Translations under genes and position numbers: made by a program
NCBI RefSeq assembly: GCF_002878395.1
Contig: NC_061119.1
Location: forward strand, 49,344,673 to 49,408,672
Reading direction: 5' to 3'
Origin: Capsicum annuum
Lineage: Eukaryota; Streptophyta; Magnoliopsida; Solanales; Solanaceae
DNA length: 64,000 bases
Shown: piece after piece, positions 47,446-59,583 of the stretch
How the letters are laid out: each line of letters begins with the position of its first letter
Position numbering within the stretch: the first letter of the stretch is position 1
Notes under the pieces: model-generated
The model's database searches: none
Seen by the model: the letters and a program-made list of their open reading frames with translations, nothing else
Told to the model about the DNA's origin: nothing

Positions 47446-49574
47446 TGTAATACCCCACAAAATCCTAGCTAAGTTTCTAGATATTGTCATATATTTATAG
47501 GCCCAAAAAGTGATTATTTTAGCCATAGATAAGTGTCTTGACCATGTCCCTAGAGTGTAAAGTGCCTTTGATGCAAAGAATGGTCATAGGAAAAATTCAG
47601 TGCAAAGTTGAGATGAGATAATTTGTTATTGATTGAGTTTTAGTATTCGATAGTACAAGAGTAAAAACTGAATGAGTATAGATTCTAGAATATATAGCTT
47701 TTTTGAGCTTAAGATCCACCAAAATGAAAGGTATTTGAGTCCTCTTTACAACACATCTAATTTTTCCTTAATCCGCTATCAGAGTGAAAAGTATGTGCAT
47801 ATTTTTGCGTGAACCAGTAAGATTCGATGCTAAGTACATGGAACACCATCTGGGCTCCATGATAAGAGTGTGATATACTAGCTGTGATATATGATAAGAG
47901 CGTGCCACGCCTATGGTCAGGCTAATGCTAAAATCCAATTTGTTTTCCAGTTTTTTAAGGGAAAACAAGTTATTTATATCATAAATAATCCTATAACCTA
48001 TACTAAGACATTTGTCCCTCATTCCATAACTTAAATACATATTTTCTCTGCTCCTAGACTCTCAAGAACATCAAAAGAAGGGTTTTCTCCCTAAAAAATC
48101 ATACTGTCATGGCTCCAATTCAAGTTTTCCTCCAAGAAATCAACATGATCAAGTATGTGAGGTTTGAGCAGGGATTACATTCTTTACTTATGCTCAAAAG
48201 CTTTGATTTTTGCAATTGAATTTATGTAATGTCAATTAGGGTAAATACCCACTTTACATGATTTCAAAGTTATGATTTCCCTTATGAATTAAAGTACATT
48301 TAGTATGAAAATTTATGGCCTGCTCATGTTTTTAGACCTATAGTAGTTGTCATGTAGTAGATTTTAGTGTTTATGAAAAAGTACAATAATTTGGTAAACG
48401 TATGTTATTTAGCACGTTTCATTCAATTTACAAGCAGCTTATACTTACTATTTCAGATTTCAGGCTATTATAATATAATTTTGATTTTAGTTTTGATCTT
48501 ATAATCTCAGACAAGATACAAAATTTACATAAGTAATCAAATTCTGAGATAGAAATAAAAGCATATTGTGTTTTCAGACTATCAGCCCATATGCTCATTT
48601 TAAGGTGAATTTTATATTTTACAAGCAATAGTATGATTTGGAAATAGTACCTAGCACCGAGGAGCAAGATTTTAGCGTACCCTAGTTCAATAAACTATGT
48701 GCCACTGTAGGTTATTATTTAGATTGTCAAATGAACATGCATAAACATTATTCAAATTGTCTAAATGGACATGTATAGGTGATCACCCTTGTTAGTCTTT
48801 ATACCCTGGCAAGGTATGTAAGGCCCTTTTGATGAGTGATTTTTACATCAGACTCCATGTTGCTGCATGGTATATATCGGTTAAGAGAATCTCCCACAGT
48901 AAATATGATTTTAGAAACTAATTGTAATGACTCACTAATTTATCAGATTATGCTTTATGATATTTTAGCTTTTAGTTTTATTCATGAGCAAGGTGAGTTT
49001 GTATACACTTGACATGCGTGTTTTTTTTTACGATGTATGCATATATATACCAATTTTACTTATTGCACGCACCCTATATACTCAACACATTCCCGAAGTG
49101 CTGACCATATATGTTTCTATATGAAAACCTTATTTCATAATATAGATATCAGTTGTAGCTCACAACATCTTGATTAGGCATTTGTATCTTTCATCCAGCA
49201 GGTGATGAGTTCTCTTTATTTAGGGACTCAAGTTAGGTCTATTATTTTCTTTTTTATTTATTTGTATTGATTAGGGATAGATGGGGGTCATGTCCCAACT
49301 ATCCATAGTCAGTATTATAAAGGCTTCATAGACAACTGGTTAGAGTCAATGTATTAAATTCTAGTTTTGTTTTTTTTTATAATCAAGGTTGTAAATATTT
49401 TAAAATAGTATTGTATTGAACAAGTTTAGCTAATGACATTTCTTCTGCTTAGTATTTATAATTTTAGGTATTTATTCAGTTGCTCACGAATTATGCCTGT
49501 ATTATGAGTTAGCTTGGGATAACATATGGTTCTAAGTACTGTGTAATGTCCAGGGGCTAGTCTTAGGGTATAAA
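47446..49574 (+). mobile_element. 5' LTR of a sense tRNA-Met-primed element
   Basis: 2129 bp, begins TGTAATACCCCACAAAATCC and ends GGGGCTAGTCTTAGGGTATAAA. Its 3' end is fixed by the primer site. Structure and length resemble the nested element at 15847-23548, and the interior that follows shares the non-coding module of that element. No matching 3' LTR was found in the window. Confidence 0.8.
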
Positions 49575-49576
49575 AA

Positions 49577-49590
49577 TTTGGTATCAGAGC
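49577..49590 (+). other. tRNA-Met primer binding site (intact)
   Basis: TTTGGTATCAGAGC, identical to the family form. It is the best preserved primer site in the window and suggests a younger insertion than its neighbours. Confidence 0.85.
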
Positions 49591-49592
49591 AT

Positions 49593-52500
49593 AGAGTTCA
49601 AATATCCTAGCGTGTATGCAAAGTCATGTCTAGTAAAGTCTTGCGGAATTGTACAAAGACGTCTGTACTTTTCTTCAAGAGTCTATTAGGTGTTTAATAA
49701 ATGATTCCCTTCTTTCATAATTTAGATCATGCAATAAAGTTGTCCTCTTATAAACGTACGTTGATTTATGTGTTATTACATGATTTTCTAACTGTGACTT
49801 ATTCTTTAGATAATATAATTAGTAAATATCGATTCCTCCCAAATGATGCTCTTAGATTAAGTATCAGACACTTTAGAAATCTTACAAAGGGTTTGAGAGA
49901 GTCTGTTAGTGTGTTTTAAGTCTTGTAATTTAAAAGCTTGTGTCCTCATCTATATGAGTTGTATGATTGATATATTATGGGACATGTATTCAAATTTCTC
50001 TTTAACCCTTCATATCACATCTATGAGAGGAGAGAGTATACACTTAGATTATTAAATAAAGTTTTTATTGAGAGATATTAAAACTCAGAGTGTAATTATC
50101 CATAAATAGTAAAACAAACCTTAGAATTAAGAGTGTAGATTTAGAAGTGTAGTGGAAAGAAACACAGGGATAATGATTGGCTAAAGTCATATATATAGAT
50201 ATATGTATGCAAATAAGTTTGGATTTAGGTAATATGTCTTTGGGTGTTAGCTAAAGGGTTGTGTGTGTGGTGTAGATTTCATGGTGGAAGGTATAGAAGG
50301 AGTTATTTGTTAAAGTGACCTGGGTATGCTTGAAGTAGTAAAGGAGTTCTTGATGGGGTTTCATAGTGTTAGAAAAGCATAGTTCATTAATAAAAGTATT
50401 AATTTGTTAATGGTTGATAATCTAGGCTTTTCTTTGTGATTGTGAAAAGGAGATTGATTGATGCTGGTATAGCTATGAATATAACTTAGACATATGGATA
50501 GATAAGTAGTAATGATCTATGAAAGGAGGATAAGGTCATGGATTATGATAAGATAGACCATAAGATTATGATCAATTATTGTTATTATTAAGATTATGAT
50601 CAATTATTATTATTATGAGGTTCTAGTGGACTATTGTTTCTAGATGTTTTTCTATTGTTATCAAGCAAGAATAGTACGTGAAGATGTGATGTTAATTATT
50701 TCTAGTACTAAACATTAGGTTTGAACAGTGAATAATCATCACAGTGGAAATAATGATTGCTTGGGATAGTGATGCTATTTATATGAAAAGTGAGCCGGTA
50801 CTTGAAATAATGTATGCAGAGATTTAATTACTTTAATGCAAAATTAAGTATGATGGTGTAGGTATGATGTAAAAGTGTACCCAATGTAATATGTGGTTGC
50901 ATTATTTTCTAAGATTATTAAATTTTGCATGTTCTTCGTACCCTTGAGTTGCTAAGTGTGAAAGAGGCTAGTTATATTGTATATGGTATTTTTAATAGCT
51001 AATTTAGGAGTTAAAGGTTAACGGTGTTGGATCTTTTGGTGTAATAGTAATTCTTATAGTTTTGGGGAAATATTAATTTAGAGGTGTGATATTAGAAAAC
51101 TACGAAGAGAAGAGCAAAATATGTGTTTACAAGAATGTTTGCGAAGAGGAGTATAAGTATATGATGATGATTATTGAAGCTAGAGAGAGTTAAGGGTGTT
51201 ATATATTAAAGGAGTATTCAAGAATGAAGTTAGTACGTTCCAAATATAGTTTACCCAGGGGCTGTTAAGCATTCAAGTGTAGACCGTTAGAGTAAAGAAA
51301 TTATGGCTCAGTCTTGAGGATATGGAATAGGCCCATAGGCTTAGAATATTGGCTTTAATCTAAAAGTGAGATGGTAGGGTGAATAAACAAATCAAGTTTT
51401 GTGAATTATATTGTGATGCATGTCAATAAGAGTTATTATGAGATAGCAATTCATTCTTACTCTAGTGTATTCCTTGGATTTCAATCATTATAACACGTTA
51501 TTCGTGACTTGCATGACATAGCCCTGCGTGCGACCAATGATTATACACTTCATACATATTCATGTTCATTCAAAACTCTTAGTAAAATAAATAATAACTT
51601 CATTCCGTGATCCTAGTCATCCCCTATAAATTTATGAATTCCAGTCTTATGTTAAGTAACTTATGATAAATATGAACTCATGTTTCATAGTATGCTTAGT
51701 TCCCTGAACTCATGGTACACCCTTAATTACTATTATGACATTATGTTATGTAAGTCCTTAATTTAGATGTCTTTAATGAATTTATGCCTATGATACTCTA
51801 ACTTTTAGGCCACAATGAAGTGACAAAGTTATATATTCTTTCAAGCTTCAAGTCATTATGTTCTATCACTTCAGTAACCCTCCTCATGTTAAGAAGTGGT
51901 GATGAAAATGGATGAATAATGGGTTATATGGGAGGGATTAGATGTTTCTTATTAGGAAAAATTATTGTATGCTTGTTTTATCTAAGTCTATAAGTGGGAA
52001 GGAAGATCGAGCAAAGCTTTATTATATGTTATAGTTGGTTGAGAATTTTTAGTGTGCATTTTTGTGAATAATTCATGAAATTGTTTATGAAAGAGGTATT
52101 AAGGAATATAGAAAAATTCCTTGATGGGTTGGTCTTCTAGAAGTTCATATATGGTTATAATGATACGATTGAATGTCATGTTTGTATATAAGTGTATGAA
52201 TGCATTGTAAACTAGTGAATTCCTAATTAGAGCTCAGAGTTAGTTTTTGAGGAGGTAAGGAGTATTATTCTTGAGATGAGATATTTGTAAAGACATAGGG
52301 TATCGAATCCTATAGTTTAGACTAGTACTATTGTGTCATGGGTAGTACCTTGAGACTTCGGCTTGAACATAATGACAGTATGTAGTTCAACTTAAACTTT
52401 GGCAGAGGTAGTCACATATACCCATGCGAGGATTATAAGTTGCATCAAATGAAATGTATTATTTAATGGGAAATGTATAGTTGAGAAGAGTGTTTAAGAA

Positions 52501-52967
52501 GTGTTTCTAAGCTTGAAAGTTAACAATTGCATCGACTAAGACATAGTAATCCTATTCTAGCTTCTATTTTATATGCATATATTCCATATTATATAGTTTT
52601 AGTCATGTTACTATTCCTTATTTGAATTCCATATTCAGATCATGCCTAACATTCTTTCCCTCAATTGTCATTAGTAATTATGATAAGGAGAGTCTGAGGA
52701 AACTCATATTACTTTCTTAGTAACTTAAGGAGAGTCTAAGAAAACTCATATTCCTTAGTAACTCTTGGAAATTTCACTGCATTAGCTATCACTTCGTAGT
52801 TCTATATATACAATCCTATCATGAATGCTTCAATTGAGTTCTAAACTCTCAGCATGAATCAACTCCTTATAGTCAATCAAGTCAGCTTAAAAATCAGTTA
52901 CAAGTTAGGGGCTTTATCTCTTCAGCTCAACTATATATTTTATTTATAAACATGATGGCCAAGTACC
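49593..52967 (+). other. Non-coding interior of a LARD-like element
   Basis: Opens with the usual leader (GTCATGTCTAGTAAAGTCTTG, AAGACGTCTGTACTTTTCTTC) and then lacks any gag start. From 49700 to 52967 no retroelement protein is readable. 51600-52440 matches the inverted interior of the element at 18560-19480 in many blocks, for example ATTATTGTATGCTTGTTTTA and GATTGAATGTCATGTTTG. The element thus has an LTR, a primer site and a conserved non-coding body. A 35-40-bp duplication (GGAGAGTCTGAGGAAACTCA and GGAGAGTCTAAGAAAACTCA) lies at 52685-52760. Confidence 0.65.
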
Positions 52968-53366
52968 CAGATAACGCTCAAATTACATTCTTGAATGGGT
53001 GTAAGGGATCATTGTAAATATAAAATCCAAAGAGGTTGGGGTCGAATCCCACAGGGAATAAGGTGTGAACGCAAGTTGTTTCCAATTTAATTCACTGATA
53101 GTTTAATGTTTCCTGACATGAGGGGTTTAACTTTCACGAATAATTGTTTGTCACTTTAATTTCAATGTTTGTAATCAAGAGTTTATGAAATAACCAAAAT
53201 TATGTTCACTAGGGCTTACGGTACATGACAGATGCTAAAGGTGATTCAAGATTCGCATGGTGGGTAGGATAACAAGCTAGCTTTATCGATGTTATACTCA
53301 AATGTCTCTCGACCTACTTAAGCGTTTAATTCCCTATGTCCGAAAGGATTAGGATTTGGTCCGCGA
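52968..53366 (-). mobile_element. Antisense LTR 3' end fragment (element B family)
   Basis: The reverse complement matches the last 400 bp of the 3' LTR of B: GGGAATTAAACGCTTAAGTAG, AACATCGATAAAGCTAGCTTG, TTATCCTACCCACCATG, CCCTGTGGGATTCGACCCC and the GAGCGTTATC end at 52970. The 5' two thirds are missing. Confidence 0.85.
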
Positions 53367-53399
53367 CGTGCTGATAGTCCAGGTGACACACTGTCAACT

Positions 53400-53690
53400 T
53401 AAAAATGCCATAAGTCCTTCACCGAGTGTCGAATATAGGAGAATTTGGTATCTTCTTCTCCTCTACTTGCTGGAACTATAACCCGAGCCTTCTGCATCTA
53501 GGCATTTACATACCTCAAAAGACATACCCTCTTAAAGTGGACAGTCATACTACAATAGTAACATCCCTGCTCGAGATATGGACCACTGGTAAAAGAGTAA
53601 GAAGGCCTCTGGCTCCTAAAAATATCAAGACCCAAAAACCCAGTGCCATGATGACAGTTGTTGTAGCAAGCCTTGACAAGTAATCGTATC
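53400..53690 (-). pseudogene. Gag C-terminal fragment with intact CCHC knuckle
   Basis: Minus-strand frame near 53640-53500 reads SQRPSYSFTSGPYLEQGCYYC, here as two parts ending EQGCYYC, then SMTVHFKRVCLLRY. This gives C-x2-C-x4-H-x4-C, a complete zinc knuckle of the RNA-binding nucleocapsid part of gag. The flanking Ser/Tyr/Gly-rich stretch fits. The rest of gag is missing and no protease is clear below it, so the fragment is about 100 codons. It lies directly beyond LTR R4, so on the minus strand the order is integrase, LTR, gag. Confidence 0.7.
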
Positions 53691-56272
53691 ACCCATACTA
53701 CTATAAAATGAGAAAACAATACCAAAACCAAGGCAAGACACCTAGAATGGAGCCGAGCCACACACAGAGACACACACATATATATAGTAAAGATGAAAAT
53801 ATAATCAACATACCAACCAAATCCCAAAACCTGGTATCACAATGTAAAAACTAACAAGTACAACTAGAGGTCTAAAATACATAAGATATCCAATAGGAGA
53901 AAAACTCTGTCTCTGAATGCAAGTAAGACATAGTCCAGATAAAAAAAGGTACAAGTCAACTCCAGATGCATAGATCAACTGCTACCTCAAATCGGCTCTA
54001 AGTATCGCCTGAATTAATAATCCATGTGACACAATCATACCTAGATCTACACTGAAAGGACACAGTAGGGATGAGTATGATCCACTTGTACACAATAGGT
54101 ATAATAGGCTGACTGTGTAAAGTAGAAAATAAAGCATATAAACACAAATATAGGCAAGTTACCTATAATCAGAAATGTCCCAAACGGTAGCCCACACCAT
54201 TTCCACTAACAGTTTTAATATATCCATATATAACACGTACATCAAATAAAAGTATAGGAGGGTAGAAAGGACAGTAAATATCAAGTCAAAGACAAAAATA
54301 CAATTAGAACATAAGCACAATATATGAAGTGCAATGAAGATGTGATGCTGCACGAGTCATCACACAATTTCTGTATACACTTATGAAGCTAAAGCTTCCC
54401 AACATAGGACCCATAGGGGGTTTTCAACTTGTATACAACTAATACCCAATACCAATATTCATATCTCCTCTCTGAAATGTACATTGATAGAGGATTTTTA
54501 AGATGTCATATTTTCTATCAGAAAAAGCAGTATTTCCAGTATTTCCACGGTGGTGCCAATGTTACGTGAATAAATTTGATATGAGGATGTAATGCTAACA
54601 ACAAACCAAAATGAGAACATCCAATATCCAACCAATATACCAGCTGTGTGAGCTAAAAATCCACTCAAATCAACCAACCATACAGGATCCAAATTAATCC
54701 AAAAAACCATAATGTGAAACATGCAAAAAAGGGCATTGATACCACATTAATCCCAAAATCTAGGATTTTCCCACCAAAAAATGTGTAACTAAAAAATCAC
54801 ATATCAATAGCAGGCCAACAACATCATAGAGGACCTTACACAGTCAGAAATAAATAAATAATGTCATAAAACCACAAAATACTATCCATATAACCCTCCA
54901 CACAAGCCCATAAATCTCCTAAACACATTTTCCATGATACAACCCCATAGCATATTTTTACATTATTATTAACTACCCAACCTAGTTTAAAGAAATTTAA
55001 GCCATAACCTACCTTGAATGCCAAAAACCGATACAAAAAGCCTTCAATTTAAAGCTTTTCCCTCACGAACGGACCCGAAATCAACTATAACATATAAATA
55101 CAGAATCTATGCATCAAAAAAAGCCAACGATACCCATATTATCTATTTCTGAGTCGGGGTCAAAAAGGACCTACCAAAATGGGTTTTTAGAAAAAATGGT
55201 AGAATTGTAATTTTATTTTAAAGATATGTTTCCCAGACTCATAGGAGTCTACAACTGAAAATCCATACAAAAATGAGTGAAAAATAAGGTTCAAATCTAA
55301 GAATAACCATTTTCAAGCTTTATCAACAAAACCCCCCAAACCCATTTTAAAAATCGAGAATTTAAAGTTGTTTTGAAGATGAAACTGAGAGAAAAATGAT
55401 AATTATAGGATTAGAAACTTACCCACAGAAGAAATCTCAAAAACCCCTTTAAAATTATCCAAATTCGAGCTCCTAAGCCCCAAAATAGTGAAAATGGGGT
55501 TTTGATTCGCAACTTGGGTAGAAATCAAAACAAAAAAAAAGATTTCTTGGGAAATGGAGAAAATATAGTTCTAAATTGATAGACAAGAAATAGACATCAA
55601 AATTCATCAAAATTGGAGCTTTCTAGCTCTTAAAATGTCAAAAATACAAACTTGGGGTCTTATACTCAGCATTGGTTGCTTACGAGACACTTTGATCACT
55701 TACGCGACCTGGTCAAAGGGTCAGAATGTCGCTTATGTGACTAAAAGTTGGCGTACACGATTACACCAACACCAACAGCTTTAGGGACTTGTTTTTGACC
55801 CCCGAAACTCATTCGGAACCAATGAACATGATACAATAGTTAAATTTGATTGTAAAATATGTTCCATATCTAATGACGATATCTGATTTTCAAAATAAAT
55901 TTTCATTTTCACAAACTTGACCCTTGAAACTTACTTTTAAAACTTTCTAAATAGATGCTCAAAATGAGATATAAAAGCCATAAAACTACACTAATAATGT
56001 TACCAACCTAAAATTGACATTTCGGATCTCCCGACGCAGTCTGTTTTTCCAGTTTACACACAAATTAATAAATATTGACCGAAGTTAATTATAAAGCTTT
56101 TTAAGCCATCAAAAACTACAAACTCGTACAAATCACATAGAAATGCATTGGGAACCATGTCAATTATCCCCACACCCTATAAATACCAAAATACAACCAA
56201 GAGGAGGGGTAAAATAGTCATATCACATAGAAATGAACATTTCACAAAAATTACCAATAACCAAATCATTAC
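53691..56272 (-). mobile_element. LTR R4 (3' LTR of the antisense integrase element)
   Basis: Parallels R3 in order, from a start near 56272 (minus strand, after the purine tract; TTTTACCCCTCCTCTTGG and TATAGGGTGTGGGG landmarks) to about 53691. It has ACTTACGCGACC words at 55676-55770 next to a minus-strand GAGTATAAGACC. R5 (59584-61673) is its close relative and shares the words. The low-coordinate edge is approximate. Confidence 0.7.
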
Positions 56273-56276
56273 GTTA

Positions 56277-56310
56277 TCCACCACTAAGAAGCTAGTTTGT
56301 CCTCGAACTA
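56277..56310 (-). other. Polypurine region before LTR R4
   Basis: Minus strand reads AGTTCGAGGACAAACTAGC then TTCTTAGTGGTGGATAA, the Tekay GTTCGAGGACGAAC landmark and a degraded purine tract. Confidence 0.75.
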
Positions 56311-56339
56311 AAGGTAATAGAAATACCTGAACCAACGAA

Positions 56340-56621
56340 ATGTTAGTGATAACTTCTTCACATATAAGACTCAACCTCCTAAGTAGACTCATCTACCGAA
56401 TGATGCCTCTTTTAGACCTTAACCACAGGAATAACTCTAAAATGAAATAGTCTAACATCCCTGGATAGAATGGAGACTGTATCCTCAAGAAAAGACAACT
56501 GCTCATCTAACTAGAATGAATCCAAACAAATGACATGTTACTTATCTGTAATGTAGTGGTCAAACATAGAAACATGAAAAACTGGATGAACAATGGATAA
56601 ATCTGGAGGCAAGGAGAACTC
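56340..56621 (-). pseudogene. Integrase C-terminus and chromodomain-like tail
   Basis: Minus-strand reading from 56632: SVTYEFSLPPDLSIVHPVF, HVSMFDHYITDK*, DEQLSFLEDTVSILSRDVR, then VIPVVKV*KRHHSVDEST. This is the end of a Tekay-type integrase (VAYELELPP--VHPVFHVSML, then the chromodomain-like LW--VEEATWE region). It continues the integrase broken at 59037; removing the LTR between restores a continuous GGVAY/EFSLPP reading. Several stops exclude function. ATAAG at 56622-56626 is the left duplication of that inserted LTR. Confidence 0.85.
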
Positions 56622-56626
56622 ATAAG

Positions 56627-59031
56627 TAACGGAACCTAATTGGAGGCCTTGTCGTAATAGGCATCCCAAATCCGATCGGGACTAGAGACCACCCCCATTA
56701 CCCAATCCAACCTCCAACCGCCTACCTTGAGTTGGCTAAATTTCGAGCATGTAACAAAATAGTGTAGTAGCTCACATGAAGACTTTGGGATAAAATCACA
56801 ACAACGACCGACCCAACCGAGTCCAACCATCCCATACAACTAATCCAACCATACCAAAGGCCATAAAATGGGATATAACCAAGAATATTCCAAAATATAA
56901 TATAATTAATCCCAAAATTTAAGATGATAGAAAAGTGAGAAATTATGTCTGATGATGCCAACCTCAATACCAATACCAATGCTAAGGTTGAAACCTATAC
57001 TGATCCAGCTGCTCATTCTAACCCATAGTAGTACCACAAATCCTCTAACCAAAAGAGTAATAAAATCCGGTTGGGACTTGCCCCCAACCATGGCCAAAAC
57101 CAATATCCAAAATAAAATCAAAGTGTCTAGAAATATCCATAATATGAAATGGAGCCTTCCGAAAGAATGGAAGCTCACCACTTCAGTCCAAATGCTGATC
57201 CTCTAGTTAATCACTAGGTAGGAGGAGTAGAATGGCCAATTCCTGTATAGCGTGGGTATACAACCACCAGAAGATGGGTTAGCGGGTGAACGCTAACATG
57301 ATCTCACGATAAAGATAAAATAATACCATTAATAAAACCAAGTAAAACCATCTATATGCACAAAAACATACACATATATATAAAACTATGTCGGGAAAGT
57401 GGATCAAGTTTACCATGCCTTTAAAACCTTTACCTGGGCTTTATATCTTTGCCATCCTAAACCACCGATGGGCTATATGGGTTTAGCTCCCCCTGCTGAA
57501 AAGGCCACAGTGCGTGTAGCCATACGACCTGAGAAGAAAGCCTGGGATGACTAGTACATCCCCCCAAAGTGTGAGATCATGCACATGATTACCAAGACCA
57601 TCCTTACATTGGCAAATTGAGTTTCCAATTTTGGTCCCCCGGGACCTCCACCCTCTACGGCTTTGCTACACATCCCGCCATTATTGCCCAATTAAAACCA
57701 ATTTCCAAATAACCAAACCATTATCCATTTATTAACTAAGGCCATAAATATTGGTATTGTAATACCAATTCTTACTTGCAGGTACTATCCATAGCCAACC
57801 ATATATAGGTTTAAGGGGACTTCCAAGTGGTCTTCCATTTACCATATTAAACTACTTGGGGGATTCCATGTACCCCACAAGCATAACCATTTAGCCATTT
57901 ACCTTTACAAACTATTTAAACCATGCATGATTTCTTTACCAAGGTTTAAAACAAGTAAGAGTTCCATTAAAAGCTATCAATGCAATGAAAACATGCTTAT
58001 AGGCATTTTGTTAAATATATTGGGGGAATAATATAACCAAAATAAATTCCAATTATCATTAAACCATTCCCATGAAATCCAATTATCCAAAAACACCATT
58101 AATGTACATAAAGCATAATTAAAACCATGGAAAACCACAACCAACCATTTAATATCAAAATCCCCAATTCATATTTGAAAACCAAAATGATACAATCAAT
58201 GAAGTCATGAAAACATTCGTAAAAACCATGCTTCTAGTTAGAATTGACAATGAGGGAAGAGAACATGCCTTAAACTAAGATGATGATGGAAAGAAATCAC
58301 CAAGACAAGCCCCAAATCAATCCTCTAGTTGAAACTCTAGCTTCTCTTGCCCAACAACTTTTGAGAGAATTATAGAGTGTTTTAGAAGAGTTTCAAGTGT
58401 TAATGAATGGAATAATAGGGTAAATAGCATTCGAAGTAGGTTAGAAGTCGTAGGACCTTATTAGGGTAAGTAGGGAAATATCCAGACCCCCACTTAAGTT
58501 GCACCAATATCCCGTCACAGGGACACGACTGACCCTCACAAGTCATACCCTTCGATACGATTGGTACCCTCCACTCGTATCCTCACCTCAACCTTTGGAT
58601 CCAAAATTGTCCAGCATACAACTTATCCAACTAAGTCGTATCCAAAGCATACTATTCGTACCTTTCATACCTACCCCAGGAAGATTTAAACCCAAGGAAG
58701 ATTAACACACTATCCACCATATGAGTCCTGGGTACGACTCGTACCCTGGCTTACGGCTCATGGTGAGCCACTCGTACTCAAATCCAACATAAGTAACCAA
58801 GTCTAAGATTTAGTTAAGGAACCAAATGATCCGTAACCACTAATACGACTCTTATCCCTAAGTCGTATCCATTCTAGTAACCAAAATCTATCCCACTAAC
58901 CAATACTGGTCAGCATATGACTGGACCATACCATTTGTACCCCAACATACGACTCATACCCTTGAGTCGTATTGGGTCCAGAGATATAAATTCTAGAAAA
59001 TTTTCTAAGGTCCAAAAACTAGGGTGTTTCA
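56627..59031 (-). mobile_element. Antisense solo LTR S1 inserted in integrase
   Basis: 2405 bp. On the minus strand it starts TGAAACACCCTAG, and the flanks are ATAAG at 56622-56626 and 59032-59036. The integrase frame on both sides belongs to one gene. Related copies are S2 and S3. It is rich in the ACGACTCGTACCC word (58505-58975). Confidence 0.9.
58505..58975. repeat. Iterated ACGACTCGTACCC word cluster
   Basis: About fifteen variants of a 10-13-bp word (TACGACTCGTACCC, AAGTCGTATCC, ACGACTCATACCC, CACTCGTATCC) in about 470 bp, both orientations, short spacers. S2 has the same word at 62920-63080. Confidence 0.85.
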
Positions 59032-59036
59032 ATAAG

Positions 59037-59583
59037 CCACACCACCAATATTCCAAAGGATCTCAAAATATCCAATATACCTAGGGCTAAGCTTGCCTCT
59101 CTTCCCAAAACTCAACACTCCCTTTATGGGAGACATACGAATAAAGACATAATCACCAATACTAATCCTCGGGGAATGAAGCCTACGATAGGCATAACAC
59201 TTCTTCCTACTTTGATCCACTTGAAGTCTATCCTAAATGACCCCAAATCTATCCAAAGACTCACGAAGCAAGTCCGTTCCTCAAGGTATAATCTCAAAAA
59301 CCTTAAACCAGCCAACTGGAGAAAGAATGCCTACCATACAATTCCTCAAAAAGAACCATCTTAATACTGGAATAGTAGCTATTATTATATGTAAACTTTT
59401 CCAAAGCTAGATGCTACTCCCACTAACCACTAAAGTCTATCACTCAAGTACGGAGCATATCTTCCAAAACCTAAATAGTCTAATTTGACTGACCGACGGT
59501 CTGGGGGTGAAATATTATGCTAAGATCAACCTGGGTACCAAACTCTTCCTGAAAAATTTTCCAAAAGTGAGATGTGAACACTG
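59037..59583 (-). pseudogene. Integrase core and GPY/F module (broken)
   Basis: Minus strand from 59583: SHFWKIFQEEFGTQVDLS, FHPQTVGQSN*TI, LEDMLRT*VIDFSG, LALEKFTYNNSYYSSIKM, LFEELYGRHS, which is the second half of the DDE core. Where the catalytic Glu should be (QSERTIQ) it reads QSN*TI. It goes on LLRESLDRFGVI*, VDQSRKKCYAYRRLHSPRI, DYVFIRMSPIKGVLSFGKRG and KLSPRYIGYFEIL, the GPY/F module with Pro replaced by Tyr. The N-terminal half is missing: LTR R5 abuts at 59583. It continues at 56621 beyond S1. Confidence 0.9.

Noticed and set aside
49577..49590. Possible tRNA gene because of its match to tRNA-Met
   Set aside because: It is only the complement of the tRNA 3' end directly after an LTR, the expected primer binding site. 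No cloverleaf surrounds it.
53426..53827. Overlapping frames on both strands
   Set aside because: The plus-strand frame is a shadow. Only the minus strand carries a recognisable zinc knuckle.
56952..57206. Overlapping plus and minus frames of 84-91 codons
   Set aside because: All are inside solo LTR S1; the homologous positions of S2 and S3 have different breaks.
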